Positions 1 through 7,436 of a DNA stretch of 64,000 nucleotides are shown here, one piece after another (within the stretch, counting starts at the first letter, position 1; the number at the start of each line of letters is the position of its first letter). Position numbers and translations under genes: made by a program. The notes under the pieces were generated by a model that saw only the letters and a list, made by a program, of their open reading frames with translations, ran no database searches and had not been told where the DNA came from. The stretch spans positions 39,428 to 103,427 of the forward strand of contig JAFYJN010000040.1 of the NCBI GenBank assembly GCA_017538105.1, read 5' to 3'. The DNA comes from Prevotella sp. (GTDB lineage Bacteria; Bacteroidota; Bacteroidia; Bacteroidales; Bacteroidaceae).

Positions 1-30
1 GTATCAGTATGCGTAGGCAAGGATAAGGTG

Positions 31-1314
31 ATGGGCAATGGAATAACGATTATAGTCGGTGCCGGTGCCGTTCTGGATTTTGATCACAAGGGCATATTTC
101 CATCTGTGAAGAATATTACAGATGAGGTGCTTAAACTGAGTATCCAGAAAGTTGCTGGAGGTGAAAGACCACTCTTGCGTGAGTTATATGACCATATTGT
201 TAGGAAATTGAACCTAGTAGGACGACTAGAGGTTAATCGCTATATTCCACCACAATTAAATTTTGAGAGCTTATTGCATGTCATAGAGATGTGCATTTCA
301 TATAGTAGCTGCTGGAATAAGGAATATATATCATGGCTTGCGCTTCCAGAATTCGGAACCTTAATTCAACCAGACGATTTCCTGAAAGATATTCAGACGT
401 ATGATTACATCAGGGGTGCATACGAATTACAAAAGACTGTAATGAGTATTGTTAATCAATACGATACTTCTTTTTGTGAGGATAAGTTAGCGGAACAATG
501 GTATCGAGATTTTTGGAAATCCTTGTCAGGGAAATCTAATATCTTCAATCTGAATTATGACAATACGATAGAGAACAGTCTAGGTGAGTATGAGGATGGT
601 TTCCCTCCAATCAAAGAAGGAGAGGAATATAGTCGCTTTTCTGCAAAACGTTATTATAATAACCAAAGAGGAGTCTCAACAATAGCACATCTTCATGGCC
701 AGATATTGTTCAGCGAAGCAAGGGAATACCCGTTAGATTATAGCATTCGGGACTTGGTAAAGAACAAAGATTATCAGACCGCTTGTAAGAATAGGATTGG
801 AGGGCAGTTCCCGCCTTCTAATCAGGCGAAAGAAGAATATTTACAACCGGTCATTGTGTCTGGTTCGAGGAAAACAGAGAAGATGACGTTTGCTCCCAAT
901 AACGTCTATCTGTCAGACATAGCGAGAAAGGTGGTTGAGAACAATCGTCTAATGGTTATCGGGTATTCATTTGGTGACTTATATCTGAATGAGATTCTTG
1001 GACTTGGTATGGACGCACATGGGGATGATTTCAGGGTGGTTATAATTGATAAGTTCCCCTCCTATGTTAACTCGTATAATTCGTTATTCCATCACATTGC
1101 TCATAGATGTAATCCACAAGAATACACTTTTGTTTCAAGGCTTGCTAAGGATGGGCTGTTTGTTGAAGTTGGGCAGAAGGAATATCCTATTATTTTTGAA
1201 GACTATTATACGCCTGTGGTTTCAAGGAATGGGAAGTTGATGATGTATATAGGTGGATTCAAGGATGCGGTTGTTAACCATAAAGAAACGATATTGGGGG
1301 TTCTTGGAGTGTAA
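31..1314 (+). CDS. SIR2-like (SIR2_2 type) protein, probable NAD-binding defence-type effector
   Basis: About 427 residues. The N-terminus has a nucleotide-binding glycine motif (IIVGAGAVLDF, about residues 7-17). A FNLNYDNT motif near 173-180 matches the NYD signature of SIR2-like proteins, followed by HLHG near 221-224 and VIGYSFGD near 310-317, the typical C-terminal SIR2 motif. These motifs in this order support the SIR2-like fold. SIR2 domains of this kind often hydrolyse NAD in anti-phage systems, so a defence role is inference. Start is uncertain: GTG at 28 and ATG at 31 are adjacent, AAGGATAAG lies just upstream, and the frame stays open to the window edge, so a longer N-terminus is possible. 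No partner gene lies downstream; one could lie before base 1. Base composition is more AT-rich than the core genes. Confidence 0.75.
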   Translation: MGNGITIIVGAGAVLDFDHKGIFPSVKNITDEVLKLSIQKVAGGERPLLRELYDHIVRKLNLVGRLEVNRYIPPQLNFESLLHVIEMCISYSSCWNKEYISWLALPEFGTLIQPDDFLKDIQTYDYIRGAYELQKTVMSIVNQYDTSFCEDKLAEQWYRDFWKSLSGKSNIFNLNYDNTIENSLGEYEDGFPPIKEGEEYSRFSAKRYYNNQRGVSTIAHLHGQILFSEAREYPLDYSIRDLVKNKDYQTACKNRIGGQFPPSNQAKEEYLQPVIVSGSRKTEKMTFAPNNVYLSDIARKVVENNRLMVIGYSFGDLYLNEILGLGMDAHGDDFRVVIIDKFPSYVNSYNSLFHHIAHRCNPQEYTFVSRLAKDGLFVEVGQKEYPIIFEDYYTPVVSRNGKLMMYIGGFKDAVVNHKETILGVLGV

Positions 1315-1320
1315 TTAGGT

Positions 1321-1352
1321 TGTAAATTGAACTGGGCCCAGTTTATTTTACA
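1321..1352. terminator. Palindrome between convergent genes, possible bidirectional terminator
   Basis: A perfect 14-bp palindrome (AACTGGGCCCAGTT, 1330-1343) is flanked by TGTAAA on the left and TTTACA on the right. It sits between the stops of two convergent genes. No long T tract follows, so terminator function is only plausible. Confidence 0.4.
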
Positions 1353-1378
1353 CCCTCATGAGTGCTAACATTTGGTAT

Positions 1379-2512
1379 TTATCGAAATGCTTCTGAATTC
1401 GGGTCTAATCCTGCATCATTAAACAATTTTGTTGCATATTTGTTGCCAGCTCTTGCCATAGCAGCTACTTCTAATAAAAAACCATCCGTAGACCATGCCC
1501 CAGAGCGTTCGTTACTTAAGAATAATCTATATAAGACATAATCAATTTCATCACATCTATAAGACTTTTCTTTCTTTTTTAATCTATTCTTACTGTCTCT
1601 TTGTAAATATGCTATATCCACATTATGAATTTCAGCAAAGATATTAGCTGTTATTCGGTAATAATTTGCCGCTTCTGAATAATTATCCATAATAAAATAG
1701 CAGTCCGCAATTTTCCTCAAATTCCAAAGCCATTTTTCTTTTTCTTTCTGTATTCTCTGACATGACAATTCAAAATAACTAATAGCGTCATTATATTTTT
1801 CTAAACTAATACATACATGTGCATAAAGTCGGTATATATCTACTTGATTTTTACGAAAATAGCTATAGTCTTCTATTGTTTTTAAAATTTGCTCAGCTTT
1901 TAATGGTTCTTCATTAAGGTAATAAGCTTCCGCGAACAAATATTTTCCATAATCCGACAATCTTCCTAACGCATATAATTGAGAGTACTTCTCAATTGCT
2001 ACTCCATATAATTGGTCATCAGATGCTTGGAAGGCCTCTTGAAACAATTTGTCTATCTTATTTTCATCCATTTGTCCACCATTCTTAATCGTTAACATAT
2101 TTCCATTTATTTCTATAGCTCCTAATTGTTGAATGGCAGATTGTCCCATTAGCAATGGAGCATTTTGGCCTTCTACAACTACGGCGCGTACATTGTATAG
2201 ATGTGTACCATTTATTTCTATATCTTTGATGTTTATTTCTACATGATTTACGATTCTTCCATCTGCAACAGAAGAAGAACCAGAACCTATAATGTCATTT
2301 TCATCGAGATAACCATTGTCATAAAGATATTCTGCCATAGCCATGGACAGGCAAACACTACTAGCGCCTGTATCAAAGATAAATTTCATCTTCGCTCCAT
2401 TAACAGTACATGGAATCCTGAAGACTCCATTATATTCTTCCATTTGAATAACGATTTGTGCGTATGATGATACACATATAAACAACGAAGCTATAAATAA
2501 AAGTCTTTTCAT
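1379..2512 (-). CDS. Secreted retropepsin-like aspartic protease with TPR-like C-terminal half
   Basis: About 377 residues. The chosen start gives a clean signal peptide (MKRLLFIASLFICVSSYAQ); an upstream in-frame ATG at 2536 adds residues that would spoil it. Residues about 20-145 form a retropepsin-type domain with FDTGASS near 46-52, a single catalytic aspartate as in clan AA proteases that act as dimers, and LLMGQSAI further on. The rest is helical, with repeats resembling TPR units (for example near ALGRLSDYGKYLFAEAYYL). The product is probably periplasmic or surface-exposed; its substrate is unknown. No promoter of the Bacteroidetes type is visible in the 70 nt upstream, where the terminator-like end of a structured RNA lies, so transcription may depend on read-through from 2906. 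AT-rich, accessory character. Confidence 0.7.
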   Translation of the reverse strand: MKRLLFIASLFICVSSYAQIVIQMEEYNGVFRIPCTVNGAKMKFIFDTGASSVCLSMAMAEYLYDNGYLDENDIIGSGSSSVADGRIVNHVEINIKDIEINGTHLYNVRAVVVEGQNAPLLMGQSAIQQLGAIEINGNMLTIKNGGQMDENKIDKLFQEAFQASDDQLYGVAIEKYSQLYALGRLSDYGKYLFAEAYYLNEEPLKAEQILKTIEDYSYFRKNQVDIYRLYAHVCISLEKYNDAISYFELSCQRIQKEKEKWLWNLRKIADCYFIMDNYSEAANYYRITANIFAEIHNVDIAYLQRDSKNRLKKKEKSYRCDEIDYVLYRLFLSNERSGAWSTDGFLLEVAAMARAGNKYATKLFNDAGLDPNSEAFR

Positions 2513-2583
2513 TTCGCAGCATACTACAATTCCCATGACACCCCAGTTCAGAATTTGATTTTGTTTCGGTTAACCACATAACG

Positions 2584-2906
2584 AAAAACGTGGGTATCCA
2601 CATCTGCCCGTCCGCTATCCGAGGCCTACCACAGCCCAGCTTACTGACGAACAAAGTGACACCCACGCATCTGCATTGCTGATATACCCCGTTAGTGTGC
2701 TATGAAGGCATGGTTAGCCCTCTAGCACACAACGGGACATGATTACAGCATACCCGTGGCATCAACTCAGCATTGTCTTTGGTAAGCTATCGAATGTGGT
2801 AGTTTCGGTATAGCCAATCGACAAAGCATCGTGTGACGCTTTTCCATTATGTAGTGCTTGCTCAGAAGGTATATGTTCCACGATAGGAACACCATGTTGG
2901 GCAATG
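2584..2906 (-). ncRNA. Structured RNA of about 320 nt, family unknown
   Basis: The RNA lies just downstream (minus strand) of an excellent promoter at 2912-2943. Helices visible on the minus strand, in transcript order: a GGUGUUCC hairpin (2868-2893); an 8-bp AAAGCGUC/GAUGCUUU stem with a 4-nt loop (2823-2842); a long stem 2688-2702 with 2723-2736 (CCGUUGUGUGCUA against UAGCACACUAACGG, one bulge); and a perfect 10-bp closing stem 2589-2598 with 2658-2667 around about 60 nt that fold further, followed by UUUUU. No credible open reading frame runs through it. I could not match tmRNA, RNase P RNA, SRP RNA or 6S RNA signatures. It could be a stand-alone RNA or a long regulated leader of the protease gene at 1379-2512. 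Confidence 0.6.
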
Positions 2907-2911
2907 CTTTG

Positions 2912-2943
2912 CAAATATAATGCATTTTTCGGAATAATCCAAA
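2912..2943 (-). promoter_or_regulatory. Bacteroidetes-type promoter for the structured RNA
   Basis: On the minus strand TTTG (2940-2943) is followed by 20 nt and TATATTTG (2912-2919), a full match to the TTTG/TAnnTTTG consensus. Transcription would start near 2906. Confidence 0.75.
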
Positions 2944-2989
2944 AAAGGGGGAGTTTTTTTTGGAAAAGGAGGGGAAAGCCACCCCAGGG

Positions 2990-3215
2990 AAGATTAAAAA
3001 ATTAAAAGATTAAAAGACTTAAAAAGAGGTTGGAACATGGAAGATTATAAAATGAAAAAATTAGAAGATTAAAAGATAAATAAAAAAGAGGTTGGGAAAT
3101 GGAAGATTATATAATTAAAAGATTAAAAGATTAAAAAAGAGGTTGGGAAATGGAAGATTATAAAATTAAAAGATTAAAAGATTAAAAAAGAGGTTGGGAC
3201 ATTATTTGACATACC
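2990..3215. repeat. AT-rich tandem repeat, 51-bp unit
   Basis: GAGGTTGGGAAATGG-type starts occur at 3026, 3088, 3139 and 3190. The last two spacings are exactly 51 bp, and each unit ends in runs of GATTAAAA. The last unit continues into GAGGTTGGGACATT, then a CCACCCCT segment, and the same combination recurs near 61734-61775. The rest of the gap to 3468 is purine-rich (AAAGGAGGGGAAA repeats) with no gene visible. Confidence 0.8.
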
Positions 3216-3468
3216 ACCCCTGACTTGAAGATTTTGTCCGCTTAAGGACTATATCGCCTTTGGGAAAGAAGGGGAAAGGCAGATTGAGTAGAAAAGGAGG
3301 GGAAAAGGGGAAAAGGAGGGGGGACTGATTGAGAAGAGGGAAAGGTAGATTGATTTGGAAAAGGAAGGAATAAAAAAGAACTGCAGCTATAGGCTTCAGA
3401 TGAAGGATACAGCTGCTGTTGGTGAGTTAGTTTTTATTGGTAAAAGTGATTTAGAAAAGATTGTGTAA

Positions 3469-5172
3469 TTATTTCATGATGACCTTGACAGCTCTATTGC
3501 CAATCCTGATGACGGCGACATTGCCGGCATGGAGGTTGGTGAAGACATTGGCCTCGTTGTGCTGGATAACAGCAGAACCCACTTGTTGGCCTGTCACGTT
3601 ATAGACATAGACCTGGGTGCCATCGTCAGCGCCTTTGATGTGGATGTGGCCATTCTCTGACTGGATGAGAACAGGCGTGGACTTGATATTCGCCACTGCA
3701 TCGGTGATACCTTCCGTCTGCGGATCCACATCAATCCAGCAAAGTGTAGCCGTGGCGGTTTCCGACTTCTCGTAACCCGGACAGGTGGCATAAACACTGA
3801 TGTTGTAGGTGACGCCCAACTGCACCTCGCTACTATTGTAGGAAGCGATGTCGGTATCGGTGATTGTAGAATAGTATGTAGCACCTTCCGTACCGCAGTC
3901 GAAGGTCAGTTTACCTTCCGAATAACTAATGGTCGGTTTAGACAATGTAGGCATCTCATCGCTGCAGTCGTCGCCGTCAATCCACATGCACGAGAAGCGC
4001 CAGCGGTTGGGAATCATCGCCACGCGTGTACACTCACCCGTGGTGATGTCAATGGTATAGAGACAGGTGTCGTATTTGCCGTTTGTGCGCCAATCCTTGT
4101 CAGGCAGCGAAGTCCACGAGCCATATTCATTGACGCCCTTGCCGCTATTGTAGAAGCCGTTCCAATAGAGAATATTGGGATTGCTCTTGGCAAAGCATGC
4201 ACTCTGCCGGCTGTATTGTGAACAATAGCCGAGAGCAGGATAAGGATTCACCTGTTCGACATAGGACTCGCCCGTCTCAGAATCTACAGCAGGTGTGGGA
4301 ACAGTCTTCATGATGCCCGTGGTGAGGTCGAACTCACAGAGTTCAGCACCCGTCAGTTCATTGTTGATATTATACATTTTGCCGTCGGCTCCTTCATAGC
4401 CACCAGTTCCACCACTGGTGATGGCGAAAGCCCTTCCTTCGGAGTTGATGGCAAAAGCCACGAAGTTACGGTAATAGAGTCCCGGGGTAATGGGAGTAAT
4501 CTGCATGGTATTGATATCTACCGTGCAGAGACAGTAACCTGCATCGGTACTTGTTGCGTCGCCATCCTGGTCGACGAAGAAGTCAGGGTCAGACGTTATC
4601 TCCTCACCCAGGTCCTGATTGGTAAGGTAGAACAATCCATACACCAAGCCGTCTTTCGGGTTGTAGCACATTCCCGCCGACTCAATATTGCTTGACATCG
4701 CCATATAGTCTTCTGGTCCAGAGAGCAGGTCGCCGGTGTTGGCGTCCCATTTCCTTACGGCGAAGAGCACATCGTCGACCGTCGACTGTTCGTCACGAGA
4801 ATAGACCGTCACCAGTTGCCCGTGGACATACGCCGCACCCGAATTACCAACCATGAGATTGAAATTGTTAGCCCACAAAGCCTTGTCGTTGTCGGTGAAT
4901 TGGCCGTTGCTATAGAAATCAGCCTTGTTCACAGGCGGTTCCTTCACCGGCGTGGAGAGCGTCGTCCCGTCCCATGTCATGGCATAGATGCCTTGTTCGA
5001 CGATGAAGATAGCCTTTCCGAGGGCACTGTTCCATCCCACGTACTCCGATTCCATCTGGTCGCCATTGTCATAACGGTTCCAATGACCAATCCCCTTGAT
5101 TTTGATTTGCGCCATGGAAGGAAGTGCCACCATTAAAGCCATTGCAGTTAAGAAGTAGAGTTTTTTCTTCAT
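3469..5172 (-). CDS. Secreted protein with T9SS-like C-terminal tail, function unknown
   Basis: 567 residues. A signal peptide (MKKKLYFLTAMALMVALPSMAQ) is followed by about 380 residues that look like a beta-propeller or repeated-sheet domain, with Kelch/YVTN-like phrases such as YTIDITTGECTRV and LCTVDINTMQITPIT. An Ig-like or chitobiase-type segment follows (about 400-480). The last 70 residues resemble a type IX secretion sorting module (VYVYNVTGQQVG, then NLHAGNVAVIRIGNRAVKVIMK-like ending). The fold calls are inference from sequence texture. A TAATTTTG element lies upstream near 5225-5235. It is monocistronic, divergent from the regulator at 5496. Confidence 0.65.
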   Translation of the reverse strand: MKKKLYFLTAMALMVALPSMAQIKIKGIGHWNRYDNGDQMESEYVGWNSALGKAIFIVEQGIYAMTWDGTTLSTPVKEPPVNKADFYSNGQFTDNDKALWANNFNLMVGNSGAAYVHGQLVTVYSRDEQSTVDDVLFAVRKWDANTGDLLSGPEDYMAMSSNIESAGMCYNPKDGLVYGLFYLTNQDLGEEITSDPDFFVDQDGDATSTDAGYCLCTVDINTMQITPITPGLYYRNFVAFAINSEGRAFAITSGGTGGYEGADGKMYNINNELTGAELCEFDLTTGIMKTVPTPAVDSETGESYVEQVNPYPALGYCSQYSRQSACFAKSNPNILYWNGFYNSGKGVNEYGSWTSLPDKDWRTNGKYDTCLYTIDITTGECTRVAMIPNRWRFSCMWIDGDDCSDEMPTLSKPTISYSEGKLTFDCGTEGATYYSTITDTDIASYNSSEVQLGVTYNISVYATCPGYEKSETATATLCWIDVDPQTEGITDAVANIKSTPVLIQSENGHIHIKGADDGTQVYVYNVTGQQVGSAVIQHNEANVFTNLHAGNVAVIRIGNRAVKVIMK

Positions 5173-5333
5173 GATAATGGTATTTTTCTATTTAGTTGGT
5201 TGAGGGTAGTTTGCATGATTTTTCGCAAAATTACGATTTTCTTTTATAAAAAGGCATAATTATTTGCTATTATTCTTTTCATATTTGGCAAATTGTCGTT
5301 TTTGAAAAGAAAAAACAACTTTTCATTTGTTTT

Positions 5334-5365
5334 TTTGGCGTATTTGCGGTTTTTGAATAAATTTG
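5334..5365 (+). promoter_or_regulatory. Promoter of the TPR/AraC regulator gene
   Basis: TTTG (5334-5337), 20 nt, TAAATTTG (5358-5365). It leaves a leader of about 125 nt that carries the 10-bp-phased repeat. Confidence 0.65.
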
Positions 5366-5390
5366 CAGAGGGAAGAAGAGGATAGGAAAA

Positions 5391-5480
5391 CCTAAGAAAT
5401 TCTAGGAGAACCTAGGGAATTATAGGAGAGCCTAGGAAATTCTAGGGGATTTTGGAGAATTTAGGAGAGGGATTTAGGGG
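5391..5480. repeat. 10-bp-phased CTAGG repeat in a 5' leader
   Basis: Nine consecutive degenerate 10-mers, aligned without gaps, of the form CCTAGGAAAT / TCTAGGAGAA. The array lies between the promoter and the start of the gene at 5496. Related arrays occur at 9567-9600, 13888-13947 and 39835-39945. Confidence 0.8.
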
Positions 5481-5495
5481 GAGCGATAAAGAAAA

Positions 5496-7373
5496 ATGGG
5501 ACGAACGACAAGGCATATCATTCTCTTATTATTTGCTACCTTATTTATATATAAGGGAACGGGGTATGTGTATGCCCAAGGAGCTAATAATGACCAGTTA
5601 ACGGGTTCGCTTTGGGAGCAATGTGAACGAGCGAGGAGTCTTTGCCACTACGACACGTTGCAAGCATTATCTTCGCGGCTTTTAGAAACGGCACGCAAAG
5701 ATAATAACGGCCGCGACGAGGCTTACGCCCTATTCTACCAAGGTCTGGCCCAGTTGTTCACAGGTAAGAAGACGGAGGCCCTCCATTCTCTAAACGAAGC
5801 CGGGGAAAGAGCCGAGGAAATTGAGAACGACTCTATCCTCGCCTTGGTGATGAACACAATGGGCATTTTCCACGCCATGACCGAGAACAACAACTACGTA
5901 GCCCAGCGTTATTTTTTCAAGAGTCTGGAATATGCCGAGAAAGCGCATTACGAACAGGTAAAAGGACGCATCTATGGCAATCTGCTCATCCTCACCCATG
6001 CCGATAACGACACCACAGGACTGGACAATGCCGTGAAGATATATGAATATGGCAAAAAGAACGGTGACTTTGAGCAGACCTTCATGGGAGCCTATTACTT
6101 AGCCATGTATTACAACCTTAAAGGCGAGAACACCCGTTCCGAACAATACCTTGAAGAGTCGTTATCCCTTTACGACCGTTACCATTACGACGATGTGGCC
6201 TCGGTGTATACCCTCTATTCGAAGGTAAAAGCCGACATGGGCGACCTTACCACAGCTTCGGTCCATGCCCAAAAAGCCATCGAATTGGCCCAACGATACC
6301 ACCAAGCCATGTTGTTGCCCGACGCTTTCCTTCAATATGCCATGGTGCTGCATGAGATGGGCGATTATGTACGTTCCAACGATGTGGCCCATCAAGCCTT
6401 GGCCGCCGCGGAGCAGTCGTCGAGCCGAACGAAGAGCGTCGCCTGTTATGAGTTAATCGCCAAGAACTGCCAACGGTTAGGGCAAAAAGACCTGGCCATG
6501 GAGTATATGGAGCGCGCCAACCGTGCCATGGACACCCTATCCTCCATCAACATGGAACGTCTACGTCACGAACAAACCATTTTGAACGACATCAACCAAA
6601 AGGAACAAGAAGCATTGGTGAGGAAGCAGCAAATGGCCGACCAGCGCAAGTTGAACCTTCTCCTGATTGTCACATCCTTGATTCTTGCCAGTCTTCTTGC
6701 TGTCATCTGGGCCAACTACCGCCGGCGGAACCGCTTGTACAAGAACATTGTCCGCCAGAACGCCCACGCTGTTCTTCAACACGATGAGATGCAACAGCGC
6801 ATCAACAAATTGGAAGAGGTCAATGCACAATTGACTATACACCATACGCAATCACCGAACCCAAAGGAGCCATTGACCATTGAGGACGATTCGACACAAT
6901 CATCAGAAATGCCGACAGACAGCACTACTCTCGACGACACCCCCATCCGCTCCGGTTCGATGGTTGACGATGAGCGCCGAGCTCAAGACCTATACCAACG
7001 CGCCTGTCAACTGATGGAGAAAGAACGCCTCTTTACCGACCCCCAACTGAACCGCGAACGTTTTGCCGAGTTATTGGGCACCAACCGCACTTATCTGAGC
7101 AAGATCCTGAAAGAGAAGAGCGGCATGACCTACGTGCAGTTCGTGAATACCTACCGCATCGATGAAGCCATTCGCCAACTCTCCGACCCCACACTCGGCC
7201 AGTCACCGCTGAAACAGATTTGGAGCGATTTGGGCTTTAACTCTCCTGTCACTTTTTACAAGCAATTTCAGCAGGCGGTAGGTATCACCCCTTCGGTATA
7301 TAGGAAACAATTCCTGGCGATGAGGGAGGAAGCCCCCCTCTTATCCCCCGATGGGGAAGACAGCGAAGGGTGA
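5496..7373 (+). CDS. Membrane-anchored TPR sensor with C-terminal AraC-type DNA-binding domain
   Basis: 625 residues. N-terminal signal or anchor (about 1-28, ending YVYAQ). TPR-type helical repeats run from about 35 to 350. A single transmembrane helix (LLLIVTSLILASLLAVIWA, about 388-406) is followed by a coiled-coil stretch, a Ser/Thr/Asp-rich linker and a C-terminal AraC-type double helix-turn-helix (about 505-605: FAELLGTNRTYLSKILKEK, then IWSDLGFNSPVTFYKQF). This architecture, an outside TPR sensor linked through the membrane to a cytoplasmic AraC domain, is common in Bacteroidales regulators. The ligand and regulon cannot be told. The most obvious neighbour is the divergent secreted protein at 3469-5172. 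Confidence 0.85.
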   Translation: MGRTTRHIILLLFATLFIYKGTGYVYAQGANNDQLTGSLWEQCERARSLCHYDTLQALSSRLLETARKDNNGRDEAYALFYQGLAQLFTGKKTEALHSLNEAGERAEEIENDSILALVMNTMGIFHAMTENNNYVAQRYFFKSLEYAEKAHYEQVKGRIYGNLLILTHADNDTTGLDNAVKIYEYGKKNGDFEQTFMGAYYLAMYYNLKGENTRSEQYLEESLSLYDRYHYDDVASVYTLYSKVKADMGDLTTASVHAQKAIELAQRYHQAMLLPDAFLQYAMVLHEMGDYVRSNDVAHQALAAAEQSSSRTKSVACYELIAKNCQRLGQKDLAMEYMERANRAMDTLSSINMERLRHEQTILNDINQKEQEALVRKQQMADQRKLNLLLIVTSLILASLLAVIWANYRRRNRLYKNIVRQNAHAVLQHDEMQQRINKLEEVNAQLTIHHTQSPNPKEPLTIEDDSTQSSEMPTDSTTLDDTPIRSGSMVDDERRAQDLYQRACQLMEKERLFTDPQLNRERFAELLGTNRTYLSKILKEKSGMTYVQFVNTYRIDEAIRQLSDPTLGQSPLKQIWSDLGFNSPVTFYKQFQQAVGITPSVYRKQFLAMREEAPLLSPDGEDSEG

Positions 7374-7436
7374 AAGTATACGGTCGCACAAACCGCATAC
7401 AGCACATTGAAAATTGAACATTGAATCAAAAAAGAT

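Noticed and set aside
2584-2906. tmRNA, RNase P RNA, SRP RNA or 6S RNA
   Set aside because: No tRNA-like ends, no GAGGAAAGTCC core, no SRP apical motif and no central bubble typical of 6S were found.
2767-2982. 71-codon minus-strand frame over the structured RNA and its promoter
   Set aside because: It starts upstream of the consensus promoter, runs through stable helices and has no protein-like pattern.
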